From Pseudomonas putida (GTDB lineage: Bacteria > Pseudomonadota > Gammaproteobacteria > Pseudomonadales > Pseudomonadaceae): a stretch of DNA of 64,000 nucleotides. Within the stretch, counting starts at the first letter, position 1, and each line of letters starts with the position of its first letter. The stretch is taken from NCBI RefSeq assembly GCF_022627325.1, contig NZ_JAETZZ010000015.1:62001-126000 (forward strand). Direction: 5' to 3'. The position numbers and the translations under genes were made by a program. The notes below the pieces were generated by a model that was not told where the DNA came from, made no database searches, and worked only from the letters and a program-made list of their open reading frames with translations. Of the stretch, positions 51,282-61,101 are shown in pieces.

Positions 51282-52439
51282 TCAGTGGTCCGTCCGGTTG
51301 GACGACAGGGCCAGGTTTTCTTCGGATTTACGGGTGTTCTTCAGTTGCGCGATCCACTGCGGATCGAAGCTGCTGAGGTCGTTTTTCATTGGCAGATAAC
51401 GTTCGGGGAATTCCCACACCACAACCTGTGGCGCGGCGTTCTTGAAGGCATCGCTTTGCAGGTACTTGAGCATTGGCAGCAGTGGGCCGTGACCGTCTTC
51501 GGCATAGTTGGCGACATCGCTATGCAAGGCCTGCTGCAGCGCACCGAGGAAGTTCCAGTGCGGGTTGGCGCTGTAGCTGGTGCCGACCAGCGCGACCGGG
51601 ATCTGGCTGTCGGCGAACAGGGCATCGCCGCTGTCACCTGGGGCCTCGACGGGGTGGGTGCTGCGTTGCTGCAGGGTGTCCGGGCTGGGCAGCAGATTGC
51701 TGAACAGCGGGTCCAGTGGCAGGAAGTTGGTCAGGTCGCCTTTGTACGGGGCGGTGTTGCCAGCCTCGGTGATGAACGCCTGTGGGTCGCCATTGAGCAG
51801 GCTCTGGCGATTGACCGCCTCGGCCACCGCCTGGGCGGCGACTTCAGCGCCCATTGGCGTCCAGTGGGTATCGGTACGCAGGAATACCTGGCCGCGGGCC
51901 TTGGCCTGTTCCATCGGGGCCATCAGGTCAGGGGCGAAGACGTTGGCCTGACGGACCTGGGCATGGAACTGGTTGTACAGGTCCTCATGCAGGCTGGCAG
52001 GCGCCTCCTTGCCTACATACTCCGAATAGACCCGCGCCTTGGCCGGCACGATCGCCAGCACCAGCTGGCTACCGTGCTGTTGCAGGGTGTCGCGCACACC
52101 GCGGATCAGCGCCAGGTTTTCCTGCATGAGCTGGTCGGCACCGGCAGTCGGCTTGAATTCTTCATCGCTGAACAGCCACTGGTCACGGCCCAGCACCACG
52201 CCTGGGCGGCCCTCGTTGAACAGCTTGTAATCCAGGGCTGCCCAAAGGTTGGTGCCCAGGCGCTTGATCGGGAACTCATCGTCGTAGTGCGTTTCGGCGG
52301 CCTTGGCCAGCTTGCCGTTGAGCAGGGTCATCTGCTCGGTGCGCTGGAAGCTTTGCAGGCCGCCGGTGGACCAGGCGCCCATGCCCACCAGCAGGCCGAG
52401 GAACGACAGGGAATAGGTGATGCGTAATGTCCGGGTCAT
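51282..52439 (-). CDS. algJ: AlgJ, alginate O-acetylation SGNH-like protein
   Basis: The 385-residue inner-membrane-anchored periplasmic protein has the acetylesterase-type catalytic set at Asp190 and His192 (LRTDTHWTPMGAE) and Ser288 (LVGTSYS), the same numbers as in P. aeruginosa AlgJ. That agreement supports the ATG at 52439 over another two codons upstream (52445). The N-terminal anchor is ITYSLSFLGLLVGMGAW. It starts 11 bases after the algI stop. Confidence 0.94.
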   Translation of the reverse strand: MTRTLRITYSLSFLGLLVGMGAWSTGGLQSFQRTEQMTLLNGKLAKAAETHYDDEFPIKRLGTNLWAALDYKLFNEGRPGVVLGRDQWLFSDEEFKPTAGADQLMQENLALIRGVRDTLQQHGSQLVLAIVPAKARVYSEYVGKEAPASLHEDLYNQFHAQVRQANVFAPDLMAPMEQAKARGQVFLRTDTHWTPMGAEVAAQAVAEAVNRQSLLNGDPQAFITEAGNTAPYKGDLTNFLPLDPLFSNLLPSPDTLQQRSTHPVEAPGDSGDALFADSQIPVALVGTSYSANPHWNFLGALQQALHSDVANYAEDGHGPLLPMLKYLQSDAFKNAAPQVVVWEFPERYLPMKNDLSSFDPQWIAQLKNTRKSEENLALSSNRTDH

Positions 52440-52450
52440 GGTCATCAACC

Positions 52451-53911
52451 TCAGAACTGGAAGTAAAGGAACGGCGAGTAGCTCTGCGCCGAAAGCTTGA
52501 GGATCGAGGCCACGAACAGCAGCAGGATCAGGGCACGGGTCATCACCCGGGTCCAGTCCAGGCCAAGCGAACCGTCGGCATTGACCTGCGCCGGCGTGCG
52601 GATTGCTGCCGGCGGGGTGGCATTGCGGTAGAAGTCGCGCAGGCCGAAGAACGCCAGGGTGACGTAGGCAATGACCAAGGTCGCAACCTGCAGCCCGGTG
52701 AGCTGGGCGCGGTTGAGTTCGGACAGCTGCCACTCGCCGAAGCTGAACATGGCGCCGTACATGCGGCCGGCCACTTCCAGGTTTTCAGCGCGGAAGATCA
52801 CCCAGCCGACCACCACCAGCAGGAAGGTGAACGCCCACTTGACCGGGTTGAAGCGCTGCGGGTTGGTGTCCAGGCCCAGTGCGCGTTCGATTGCCAGCCA
52901 CATGCCGTGCCAGGCACCCCAGATGATGTAAGTGAAGTTGGCGCCGTGCCACAGGCCGCCCAGCAGCATGGTCAGGAACAGGTTGCGGTAGGTGTTGAAG
53001 GTGCCTTTACGGTTGCCGCCCAGGGTGATGTACAGGTAGTCGCGCAGCCAGGTCGACAGGCTGATGTGCCAGCGGCGCCAGAACTCGGTGATCGACTGGC
53101 TGATGTACGGCTGCTTGAAGTTCTCCATGAAGCGGAAGCCCATCATCAGCCCCAGGCCGATGGCCATGTCGCTGTAGCCGGAGAAGTCGAAGTACAGCTG
53201 TGCGGTGTAGGCCAGCGCACCGAGCCAGGCGTCACCGGTGGTTGGGTTCTGCAGGGCGAAGCAATGGTCGGCGACCACCGCCAGGGTGTCGGCGATGAAC
53301 ACTTTCTTGATGAAGCCCTGCATGAAGCGGGTGCAGCCTTCGGAGAACTTGTCCAGGGTGTGGGTGCGGTTGTTGAACTGGTCGACCAGGTCCTTGAAGC
53401 GCAGCACGGGGCCGGCGATCAGGTGCGGGAAGATCGCCACGAACGCCGCGAAGTCGATCAGGTTGCGAGTAGCCGGGGTGTCGCCGCGGTACACGTCGAT
53501 GATGTAGCTGATCGATTCGAAGATGTAGAACGAGATACCGATCGGCAGCAGCACGTGGGTGAGGATGAAGGGCTCAAGGCCGAACGAGCTGATGATCGCG
53601 TTGAGGCTGTCGACGCCGAAGTTGGCGTACTTGAAATAGCCGAGGATCGCCAGGTCTACGCCTACGCCCAGCAGCAGCCAACGCTGTGCAGGCTTGGTGC
53701 GTACGCCGGCGGCACCCACTTTGAGGCCGATCCAGTAGTTCCACAGGGTGACACCGGCGAACAGGGCGAGGAAGTCCACCCGCCACCAGGCGTAGAAGAT
53801 GTAGCTGGCGACCAGCAGCAGCAGGTTGCGATAGCGTTGCCCGCTCAGGTAGTACAGGCCGAGGAATATCGGCAAGAACAGGAACAGGAACACGTTGGAC
53901 GAGAAGACCAT
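52451..53911 (-). CDS. algI: AlgI, MBOAT-family acetyl transfer membrane protein
   Basis: It moves acetyl groups across the inner membrane for alginate acetylation. The 486 residues have about twelve hydrophobic segments and the MBOAT signature MLLGGLWHGANFTYIIWGAWHG with the invariant His322, matching the catalytic histidine of P. aeruginosa AlgI. AGGAGAAC precedes the ATG at 53911. A 132-base gap with a REP-like hairpin separates it from algL. Confidence 0.95.
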   Translation of the reverse strand: MVFSSNVFLFLFLPIFLGLYYLSGQRYRNLLLLVASYIFYAWWRVDFLALFAGVTLWNYWIGLKVGAAGVRTKPAQRWLLLGVGVDLAILGYFKYANFGVDSLNAIISSFGLEPFILTHVLLPIGISFYIFESISYIIDVYRGDTPATRNLIDFAAFVAIFPHLIAGPVLRFKDLVDQFNNRTHTLDKFSEGCTRFMQGFIKKVFIADTLAVVADHCFALQNPTTGDAWLGALAYTAQLYFDFSGYSDMAIGLGLMMGFRFMENFKQPYISQSITEFWRRWHISLSTWLRDYLYITLGGNRKGTFNTYRNLFLTMLLGGLWHGANFTYIIWGAWHGMWLAIERALGLDTNPQRFNPVKWAFTFLLVVVGWVIFRAENLEVAGRMYGAMFSFGEWQLSELNRAQLTGLQVATLVIAYVTLAFFGLRDFYRNATPPAAIRTPAQVNADGSLGLDWTRVMTRALILLLFVASILKLSAQSYSPFLYFQF

Positions 53912-53996
53912 CCCGGTTCTCCTAAATGGTTCACAGCATCCAGGGCAAAGCGCCCCCCTAACCCCCCAGCCCAAAAACCGGAAGGCACCTCGTATT

Positions 53997-54035
53997 CCTG
54001 TGGCAACTGGCTTGGCGACAAGCCGGCTCCACAGG
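53997..54035. repeat. REP-like hairpin inside the alginate operon
   Basis: CCTGTGG...GGCTTG pairs with CAAGCC...CCACAGG around GCGA, with a small internal loop. It is the only sizeable palindrome within the operon, placed between algL (upstream in transcription) and algI. Confidence 0.7.
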
Positions 54036-54043
54036 GTTTCGCG

Positions 54044-55147
54044 TTATTTCTTCGAAGCCGCGCTCGGGTCATAGACCCGGGACAGGTTGCCGCCAAGGCG
54101 GAAGCTGTCGAACGGCTGCATCTCGTGTTTGCGCTCAAGGGTGTCGCCCACGCACTGGTACAGCGCGCACCAAGGCTCAAGCCAGGCGTACTTGCCGTCG
54201 ACCTTGAGGTCCTTCATGTCCTGTTTCTCACCCGCACGCTCGGCGAAGTGGCGCGGGTCGCGGGCGCCGTAGAGCACGCCTTCGCCCAGGCGCTGCAGGG
54301 CAAAGTTGTTTTCGCTGCGTAGGTCCACGCCGTTGGCCTTGGCAAAGCTTGCGATCATCGCCAGTGGCGGCAGGGCGTAGTTGTGGTACGCCAGGGCACG
54401 CTGCTTGCGCTTGATTTCGTTGGGCAGGAAGCCCTGGTCGTCGATCTGGTTGGCGCCGACCTTGTATTCCTTCACCGCCCAGTCGAACAGGTCACGGCGG
54501 TCGGTGGCCACGGCGGTGGCCATCACCGACCAGGCCGCCCAATAGCTATGGTTGTTGATCTTCTCCAGCGGCAGGTTGCTCCAGTCGCGCACGGTCTGCT
54601 CGGCCAGGCGGGCGAACCACTTCTCGATCAGCTCGGCCTCGGCCTGGTGTGCGGCCAGGGGCTGCGAGTTGGAGAATTTCAGGCGCAGCCACGAGCCACT
54701 CATGCTGCCCAGCGCCCATTTGCGCATGGACTTGCCGGTGTGGTTGTAGTTGGTGGACATCAGCGCATCGGCGCGCGCCCAGGTGCCCAGCCATGTCAGC
54801 GTGCAGTCCAGTTGTGCCGGACGGCCGTCACGCATGTACTGGTTGACCATCTTGGCGACACCACGCTCCAGGGTGGTGATGTCTTTGGTGGAGTCGCGGA
54901 AGGCTTGTTCCGACTCCTTGTTCAGGGTCGCCCGAGCCTTGTCAGAGCCTTCGTACTTGCTGCGAAACTGCAGCGCGCCGGTGTAGGGTTTGGGCGCAGA
55001 TTCGCAGCGGAAGTTGCCGTCACTGGTCTTGAGCTTTTCAACCCCCTCGTAATAACCCTGAGGGGGTACCAGCGCGGCATGCGCGGCACCGCCGGTCAGG
55101 GCCAGCACGAGCAGGGCGGGGCTGAAGAGTCGCTTGAATGCAGTCAT
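54044..55147 (-). CDS. algL: AlgL, periplasmic alginate lyase
   Basis: A 367-residue PL5 lyase with a signal peptide (to about residue 25, SPALLVLALTGGAAHA). The catalytic Asn199-His200 lie in NNHSYWAAW, which corresponds to Asn201/His202 in P. aeruginosa. It removes alginate that strays into the periplasm and belongs to the export complex. It starts seven bases after the algX stop. Confidence 0.95.
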   Translation of the reverse strand: MTAFKRLFSPALLVLALTGGAAHAALVPPQGYYEGVEKLKTSDGNFRCESAPKPYTGALQFRSKYEGSDKARATLNKESEQAFRDSTKDITTLERGVAKMVNQYMRDGRPAQLDCTLTWLGTWARADALMSTNYNHTGKSMRKWALGSMSGSWLRLKFSNSQPLAAHQAEAELIEKWFARLAEQTVRDWSNLPLEKINNHSYWAAWSVMATAVATDRRDLFDWAVKEYKVGANQIDDQGFLPNEIKRKQRALAYHNYALPPLAMIASFAKANGVDLRSENNFALQRLGEGVLYGARDPRHFAERAGEKQDMKDLKVDGKYAWLEPWCALYQCVGDTLERKHEMQPFDSFRLGGNLSRVYDPSAASKK

Positions 55148-55154
55148 GGTCGCC

Positions 55155-56594
55155 TCACTGGCCGGCCTGCGCGGTTTGCGCGGGCATGGCGTAGTTGTTG
55201 CGTTTGCAGAGCTTGGCCTCGACTTTCTGAGTACCGTTTTCCGGCCCCTGGACCTCGAGTGCCAACAGGTTCTGGCTGGCCCAGTCCTCGTCTTCACGCA
55301 TCTGGAAGACGAAGCGGCCATTGGTGTCGGAGGTTTCCGGCTTCTCGATCTTGATGTCCTCGTGGCGCCCGTTGAGGTACCAGAGGGTGGCTTGCAGCAC
55401 CTTCACCGAAGGGTCTTCGAACTTGATGTCCATCTGCAGGTTGCGGTTGATCAGGTCCTTGATCACGCCGCCCTTGCCGTTGACCATCAGCTCGTTCTTG
55501 CCGGGCTTGAGGGTGCTGCTGGCGCTCATCAGTGCCGGACGCGCGTCACAGCCATCGTCGAGCAGCGCGAGGATCTGCCGCCAGATGGTTTCCTGGTCCA
55601 GGCGATACAGGGGCGAGAATTCCCAGATGAGGATCTTCGGTGGATTGTTCTGGAATTCCTCACTGCCCAGGTACTCGATCATCGAGCCTTCCAGGCCGCC
55701 ACCAGGGAAGGCGACGTTGAGCACGTCGGCACCGATGTACTGCTCCAGGAAACCGGAGAAGTTGTAGTTCTTGCCGCTGTGGCTGGTGCCGACCAGGGTG
55801 ATCTGGGCGTTACCGCTGTCACCGAACAGATCGTCGCCGCCGCTGGCACCTTTCGGTTCGGTGGCGAACTGGTCCATGTACTGCACGGCATAGCTGGTGC
55901 CGCACAGTTGCCCGGCAACGTTGTGCAGGGTGCCGGTCTTGCCCATGCGCCCGGACTTGTGGGTTTCGAATTCCTTGCGTGGGATACCTTCGAAGGCCGG
56001 CATCTTGTGGACGGTGTCGGCCACGATCCTGGCTGCACGCTCAGCGCCGTAAGGCGTCCAGTGCTGGTCACCACGGAAGTAGAAGTCCTTGCCCTGGTCG
56101 GCGGCCGCCAACTGTTCGTTGGTCAGCGGCGACAGGTCCGGCACGTTGTAGCCCATGCTGGCGAAGCGCTTGAGCATGGCCTGGTAGTTGCCAAGGGCCT
56201 TCTGGTAATCGAAGGCGGCTTTCTCGGCCGGGTTGAGCATGTTGCGGTTCACCAGGCCTCGGGTGGGCTGGTACACCATCACCAGTTCAACGCCGCGCTT
56301 CTTGAACGCGTCGTGCACTTGCTGCAGGCGTTTGTAGCCTGCCGGTGTGGTGTTGAACTCGGTACGCAGGTCTTCGCGGGTACGGAACAACCAGTCGCCC
56401 TTGGCCTGTACCAGCGTGGTGAAGTTCTGCTGGTAGCGGGTGGTGTAGCGACTGGCGTCGTGTGCTTCGGGGCACAGCTGGCAGCAAGGCTCGGCAGTGA
56501 AGGTCGGCGCCTTGACCTCGTCGGCGCGCACGCCCTGGCTGATGGCCAGGAGGGCGGCGGACAGGCCCAGCAATTTCATCAAGTGTGGGGTCAT
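55155..56594 (-). CDS. algX: AlgX, alginate O-acetyltransferase
   Basis: The terminal acetyltransferase of the pathway, periplasmic. The 479 residues have a signal peptide and an SGNH-like domain with Asp176/His178 (RGDQHWTPYG) and Ser271 (LVGTSHSG), then a carbohydrate-binding module from about 350 to the end. All catalytic residues are present. It lies 13 bases after algG. Confidence 0.95.
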   Translation of the reverse strand: MTPHLMKLLGLSAALLAISQGVRADEVKAPTFTAEPCCQLCPEAHDASRYTTRYQQNFTTLVQAKGDWLFRTREDLRTEFNTTPAGYKRLQQVHDAFKKRGVELVMVYQPTRGLVNRNMLNPAEKAAFDYQKALGNYQAMLKRFASMGYNVPDLSPLTNEQLAAADQGKDFYFRGDQHWTPYGAERAARIVADTVHKMPAFEGIPRKEFETHKSGRMGKTGTLHNVAGQLCGTSYAVQYMDQFATEPKGASGGDDLFGDSGNAQITLVGTSHSGKNYNFSGFLEQYIGADVLNVAFPGGGLEGSMIEYLGSEEFQNNPPKILIWEFSPLYRLDQETIWRQILALLDDGCDARPALMSASSTLKPGKNELMVNGKGGVIKDLINRNLQMDIKFEDPSVKVLQATLWYLNGRHEDIKIEKPETSDTNGRFVFQMREDEDWASQNLLALEVQGPENGTQKVEAKLCKRNNYAMPAQTAQAGQ

Positions 56595-56607
56595 GGTCTG
56601 GGCTTCC

Positions 56608-58167
56608 TTAATCGATCATTTCGGTCTGGCGTTCGACCGGGTCGATCAGCACGGCCTTCTGCTGGCGCACCAGCAGGTCGAGGATTTCGTCCTGGCGCTC
56701 ACCGAGGATGCCGTTGAGGCTGATGCCGCTGGCCTTGCGCGGGGCGAGCATGGAGACTTTGTACAGCTCCACCGAGAGCGGTGAGTCGATCGAAAGAGGC
56801 CCAGAACCATTGGCCGCCAGCTCACCGCCGACCACGATCAGGGACACCTTGGTGTCGAACGGGTCGAGGGCGATGTCACGGTCGGTATCGGACAAGTCCT
56901 TGATGTGCCCGTAGACACCCACCAGGCCGTTGGCCACGGCGACGTTTTCATACAGGCGGATGTTCACGCTGTTGCGCACGCGGATGCCGTGGCGACGGTT
57001 GTTGATCAGCTTGTTGCCCCAGATCAGGTTGTCGCCGCTCTCGTACAACGTGATGCCGTCGGTGTGGTTGCGGTAGATCTCGTTGTAGGCGATCAGGTTG
57101 TTGACGCTGTTACGGTCGATCACCACGCCCGAGAGCTTGTTGTCGTAGCTCTTGTTGTTGATGATCCAGCTGTCGTTGACCTCACGCGATACGATGATCC
57201 CGTGCTTTTTCTTGGTGCCATACACCGTGTTGCCGGCGATGATCAGGCGGTGCGAACGGTCGTGCGGGTCGATGCCGTAGACGATGTTGTCGCGGTAGGT
57301 GCTGTCCTTGACCACGAAGTCCTGGGTCTCGTAGCAGTAGAACCCGTACCACATGTCGCTGAATTCCGAGCCGATGATCCAGCCGGTGGGCTCCGGGCGG
57401 CCCATGCGCTTGGCCATGTTCGGGGTGTACTGCGAGATGCTCACACCGTACGACTTGGACTTGGCATAGCCAAAGCTGGCCATCTTGGTGTTGACGATGT
57501 ACGTCTCGGTACCGCCCCACGACAGCAGGAACGGGCGGAATTCCTTGGGCGAGCGGAAGGTCGCCGGACCGTTGTCCTTCTCGCGCCAGCCAGTGACCTG
57601 GGTGTCGCTGACAAACAGTTTGCCGTCATTGACCAGGAACGCGCCGCCCTCCTGGGACAGGCGCAGTTGCTTGACCTTGCCGTCGATCTCGAGAATGCCC
57701 TTGTGCCCCACCACGATCGGTAGGCGCGCCAGGTAAACCCCTGGCTCGACTTCGCTGAGGTACTGTTTGGGCACCTTCTTGCTCAGCTCGACCAGGTCGA
57801 CATGGCCATCATCGACAAAGATCGCCTGGGGGATGCCGTGCTGGCGTTGTACCCACTCGGCAGCCTTGTTGTCGCCGCCGATGAATTCCTTGAGCGATTC
57901 CTCTTGCAGCATGCGGCGCACGCTGACCTTGCCCTTGTGGCTGCGGTCGATCTTTTTCTGCACGGCGGCGGCGGTGTAACCGCTCAGATCGGGCAGCTTG
58001 GGCGGGTCCATGTGCAGCGGCTCGGTCGGGGCGCTGGACACGGTGTAGGTCTTGGCCTGCTGCAGTTCCTTGGCAATCACCGCAGGTTCTGCGGCGACGG
58101 CCAGGCCTGTGGCCAGCAGCAAAGCGCTGGCCAGAAGGCTGTGACGTATGTGCGGGTGAAGGTTCAT
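56608..58167 (-). CDS. algG: AlgG, mannuronan C-5 epimerase
   Basis: It converts mannuronate to guluronate in the periplasmic polymer. The 519 residues have a signal peptide ending near AVA-AEPA and a right-handed beta helix of repeated short strands, with the catalytic DPHDRSH motif and flanking VYGIDPHDRSHRLIIAGN. It starts 19 bases after the algE stop. Confidence 0.95.
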   Translation of the reverse strand: MNLHPHIRHSLLASALLLATGLAVAAEPAVIAKELQQAKTYTVSSAPTEPLHMDPPKLPDLSGYTAAAVQKKIDRSHKGKVSVRRMLQEESLKEFIGGDNKAAEWVQRQHGIPQAIFVDDGHVDLVELSKKVPKQYLSEVEPGVYLARLPIVVGHKGILEIDGKVKQLRLSQEGGAFLVNDGKLFVSDTQVTGWREKDNGPATFRSPKEFRPFLLSWGGTETYIVNTKMASFGYAKSKSYGVSISQYTPNMAKRMGRPEPTGWIIGSEFSDMWYGFYCYETQDFVVKDSTYRDNIVYGIDPHDRSHRLIIAGNTVYGTKKKHGIIVSREVNDSWIINNKSYDNKLSGVVIDRNSVNNLIAYNEIYRNHTDGITLYESGDNLIWGNKLINNRRHGIRVRNSVNIRLYENVAVANGLVGVYGHIKDLSDTDRDIALDPFDTKVSLIVVGGELAANGSGPLSIDSPLSVELYKVSMLAPRKASGISLNGILGERQDEILDLLVRQQKAVLIDPVERQTEMID

Positions 58168-58186
58168 TGCAGGTCCTCTACCGGCC

Positions 58187-59665
58187 TCAGAAGCGCCAGA
58201 TCACGTCGACGAAGGCGCGGTGCATGTAAGAATCCGCTTCCTTGCCATAGGCATCGCCGGGTTTGAACACACCGGCACGCAGGCGCACCAGCGCGGACGG
58301 CTCGTCGATCGCCTGGCTCATCGAAGCGGGCAGCAGGCCCTGCTTGAAGTACTTGGTGACGACCACGTCCATTTCCTGGCCCAGGTCTTTCTCGCCGTTG
58401 ACCAGCTGGCGGTTCACGCCGTTGTCGTTGACCGCGGCGTTGATGCCGCTGGAGCCGATGTTCTGCGAGCCATCGACACGCCAGAACTTGTGGTAGATGA
58501 AGCTGGCGTCGTAGTCCTCGCGCAGTTGCCAGGAGGCGAACAGCGTGGCCGCCTGCAGGTTGCCCAGCTCGCCACGGAAGGCCTCGCCGAAGCGGTGTAC
58601 GCGCGAGCGGGTACCGGTGAAGTTGGAGCGGTTGCTCTCAAGGCCGGTCTGCTCGAAGTTGTTCGAACCGTCGTCGCCACCGCCGCCGCTGCCGCGGGCA
58701 TAGGCCGCGCCGACCTGCCAGTTCGGGTCCAGACGCAGGCGGATGCCCAGGTCGGTGGCCCAGGCGTTGACGTCGCCGCTCTGCTTGCCGGTGACGACCT
58801 GATCGTCACCGACCAGCTGGCTGTTGAGCTTGTCGCGATCACCGGTCAGCCAGGTCAGGCTGCCCCAGTAGTTGACGGTGTGGTCGTTGCGCCAGTTGTA
58901 GGCGTCGCTGTTGGCTTCCAGGCCCAGCCAGGTGAGGTCACCGGTGCGGGTCTTGTCCAGTGCGTCGATGGTTTCGCCCGGGCTTTTCAGGCTGCCACTG
59001 TCATGGGTGTGATGGGCGCGCAGGCCGACCCAGTGGCCCGGTGTCCACTGCGTGGCGATGTTACCGTAGAGGTGCGTACGGTCTTCGTCTTCCGGGGCCA
59101 GCTCGGTCAGGTCGGTGCGGTACTCGCTGAAGCGCTGGGCCACACCCAGGTCCGCCTTGAGCAAGGTGGTGTCGAAGGTCCAGTTCAACGCTTCGATGTT
59201 GGTGTCGCGCCACATCCCGTCGTCGCTGCGCAGGCGTTGGCGACCCAGGCGCAGCTGCTCGCCGGGGTACGCGGTGAGGCCACTGTAGCCAACCCAGAAC
59301 TCGCGCATGGCCAGGTAGCTCTTGTCGGGTTGACGGCTGTCGTCACCGGTGTCGGTGGTGGTGCCGTCGTCGTTCTGGCGCAAGGTGTCGGTTTCGATGG
59401 TGTCGGTGGCGGCGACGGCCTGGCCCATGGCATACGCACTCCAGTTGCCACGCTCGCCGTACACCCAAGGGCGCAGGTCCAGGCCCAGGCCGTTGACGTC
59501 ACCGCCGGAGCGGGTGCCCAGGTCGCGATCGTCTTCCGACTGGCCGGTGATTTTCACATCCAGGCCGAAGTTCTTCTGGGCAGTCATGTCGGCCAGGGTC
59601 GGGCAGGACCACAGCAGGGCGAAGCTCAGGCCGATACCGGCTTTCACGAAGGGATTGAGCGTCAT
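58187..59665 (-). CDS. algE: AlgE, outer-membrane alginate export porin
   Basis: The 492-residue protein has a signal peptide (FALLWSCPTLADMTAQ region) and a beta-barrel ending in a terminal aromatic (FVDVIWRF). It matches AlgE, the 18-strand electropositive channel that exports alginate. Long loops (for example DNDDG/TTDTGDDSRQPDKS region) are acidic. Its start overlaps the algK stop by four bases. Confidence 0.95.
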   Translation of the reverse strand: MTLNPFVKAGIGLSFALLWSCPTLADMTAQKNFGLDVKITGQSEDDRDLGTRSGGDVNGLGLDLRPWVYGERGNWSAYAMGQAVAATDTIETDTLRQNDDGTTTDTGDDSRQPDKSYLAMREFWVGYSGLTAYPGEQLRLGRQRLRSDDGMWRDTNIEALNWTFDTTLLKADLGVAQRFSEYRTDLTELAPEDEDRTHLYGNIATQWTPGHWVGLRAHHTHDSGSLKSPGETIDALDKTRTGDLTWLGLEANSDAYNWRNDHTVNYWGSLTWLTGDRDKLNSQLVGDDQVVTGKQSGDVNAWATDLGIRLRLDPNWQVGAAYARGSGGGGDDGSNNFEQTGLESNRSNFTGTRSRVHRFGEAFRGELGNLQAATLFASWQLREDYDASFIYHKFWRVDGSQNIGSSGINAAVNDNGVNRQLVNGEKDLGQEMDVVVTKYFKQGLLPASMSQAIDEPSALVRLRAGVFKPGDAYGKEADSYMHRAFVDVIWRF

Positions 59666-61089
59666 AGCGAGTCCTCACCGTCTACTTCTTTTTCGTCGTC
59701 TTGCAGGGCCTCGAGGGCCAGGGTGCTGGCGCCGCCTTGGGCCATGCTGCCGCGAGCCTGCCTTTCCTGCGCCAGCAGGCTCTGCGCCTGGCTGCGCTGG
59801 TCAGGCGTGAGTTGTTGGTCGAGTTGCTGCAGCAGTTCGGTGGCCTGCGGCGTCGGGTTGGCCTGCGCAAGCTGGGCGAATACCCAGGCGTCGCCCGGTT
59901 GCGGGCGAATGCCATGGCCTTCGCTGAACAGCTGGGCAAGGGCGTAGTCGGCACTGTTCTGGCCACCGCGGGCGGCGCTGAGCAGATGGTCGACGGCCTT
60001 TTGCGGCTCGACGTTGCCCAGGTAGCCACGGCGATACAGCTGGCCAAGGTAGTAGTGGGCGCTGACTTCGCCGGCCTCGGCAGCGGCCTGCAGGTGGCGT
60101 TCGGCCTTTTCGGCATCCGCGGGCAAGGTCTTGCCTTCGTAGTACAGGCGGCCCAGCAGCAGTTCGGCGCGCGGCTGTTCGGCTTCGCGGCCTTTGTCGA
60201 TGTAGGCCATCAACTGGTCGGTGTCGCCCAGTTCCGGGAAGTCGTAGACCAGTTGCGCCAGGCTCACCCAAGACGCCGGATTGGCCTCAGCGACCTGTTC
60301 CAGCAGCGCCTTGGCGGTTTTCTCGTCGGTCTGGCCCAGGCTGCGGTCGGCCAGTACACGGGCAACGCTGTCGACCCGAGAGGCAGGCACCGACCCGCGG
60401 GCATAGGCGGATTTGAGCTGGCCGATCAGGGCCGCCTGCTGGTCGGCCTGGCCGCGTTTCTGGTACACGGTGGCCAGTTCCACATAGCAGATGTCGTTGG
60501 TGTTCAGCGCAGCCTTGCAGATGTCCTCGACCTCAGCCAGGTGCTGGTCGTAGGTCCCCTGGGTGCGATACAGCAGCACCTGGGCCAGGCCCGCTTCCGG
60601 GTTGCCGGCCGCGCGCCACTGGTCGATTTGCTGCTGGGCATTGATGTCGGGGAAGCTCTGCGGGTAGGTCAGGTAGAGCATCGCCAGCGGGATCAGGGTG
60701 TTGCCCTGGCCCTGCTTGGCGGCGAGCTTGAGCAGGGTCTGGGCTTCTTCGCGTTCTGCCTGGGTGCTGTCGGGCTTGGCCACCAGCAGGCGGCCGAGGC
60801 GTGCCTGGGCGCGTGGCGAAGTGGCCGCCGCAGCGCGATAAGTGGCCTCGGCTTCCTTGAGTTGATCGGGGTCACGGGTAGCGACCTTGATGTCGGCCAG
60901 GCCGACTTGTGCCTCGCTGTAGCCCAGGTCCGCCAGCGCCTTGTAGTTGCGCTCGGCCAGCGCGGTGTCACCGCGCTTGAGGGCTTCGTTGGCCAGGCGC
61001 TGGTCGGGCAGGCCGGCACAGCCTGCCAGGGCGATGGCCGCGGCCAGGGCGCAGAGGCCCAGGCTTGCGCTCTTCTTGTGGGGCATCAT
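59662..61089 (-). CDS. algK: AlgK, alginate biosynthesis TPR/Sel1 lipoprotein
   Basis: The 475-residue outer-membrane lipoprotein has a lipobox IALAGC with Cys24 and consecutive Sel1/TPR-like repeats (ADLGYSEAQVGLADIKVA, LLVAKPDSTQAEREEAQTLLKLAAKQGQG, AHYYLGQLYRRGYLGNVEPQKAVDHLLSAA). It localises AlgE and braces the export complex. It overlaps algE by four bases and begins 12 bases after alg44. Confidence 0.95.
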   Translation of the reverse strand: MMPHKKSASLGLCALAAAIALAGCAGLPDQRLANEALKRGDTALAERNYKALADLGYSEAQVGLADIKVATRDPDQLKEAEATYRAAAATSPRAQARLGRLLVAKPDSTQAEREEAQTLLKLAAKQGQGNTLIPLAMLYLTYPQSFPDINAQQQIDQWRAAGNPEAGLAQVLLYRTQGTYDQHLAEVEDICKAALNTNDICYVELATVYQKRGQADQQAALIGQLKSAYARGSVPASRVDSVARVLADRSLGQTDEKTAKALLEQVAEANPASWVSLAQLVYDFPELGDTDQLMAYIDKGREAEQPRAELLLGRLYYEGKTLPADAEKAERHLQAAAEAGEVSAHYYLGQLYRRGYLGNVEPQKAVDHLLSAARGGQNSADYALAQLFSEGHGIRPQPGDAWVFAQLAQANPTPQATELLQQLDQQLTPDQRSQAQSLLAQERQARGSMAQGGASTLALEALQDDEKEVDGEDSL

Positions 61090-61101
61090 GCGTTGATCCT
61101 C

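Noticed and set aside
55134..56717. A 527-codon frame on the plus strand opposite algX
   Set aside because: algX is intact with its catalytic Asp, His and Ser, and it sits in the canonical order of the operon.
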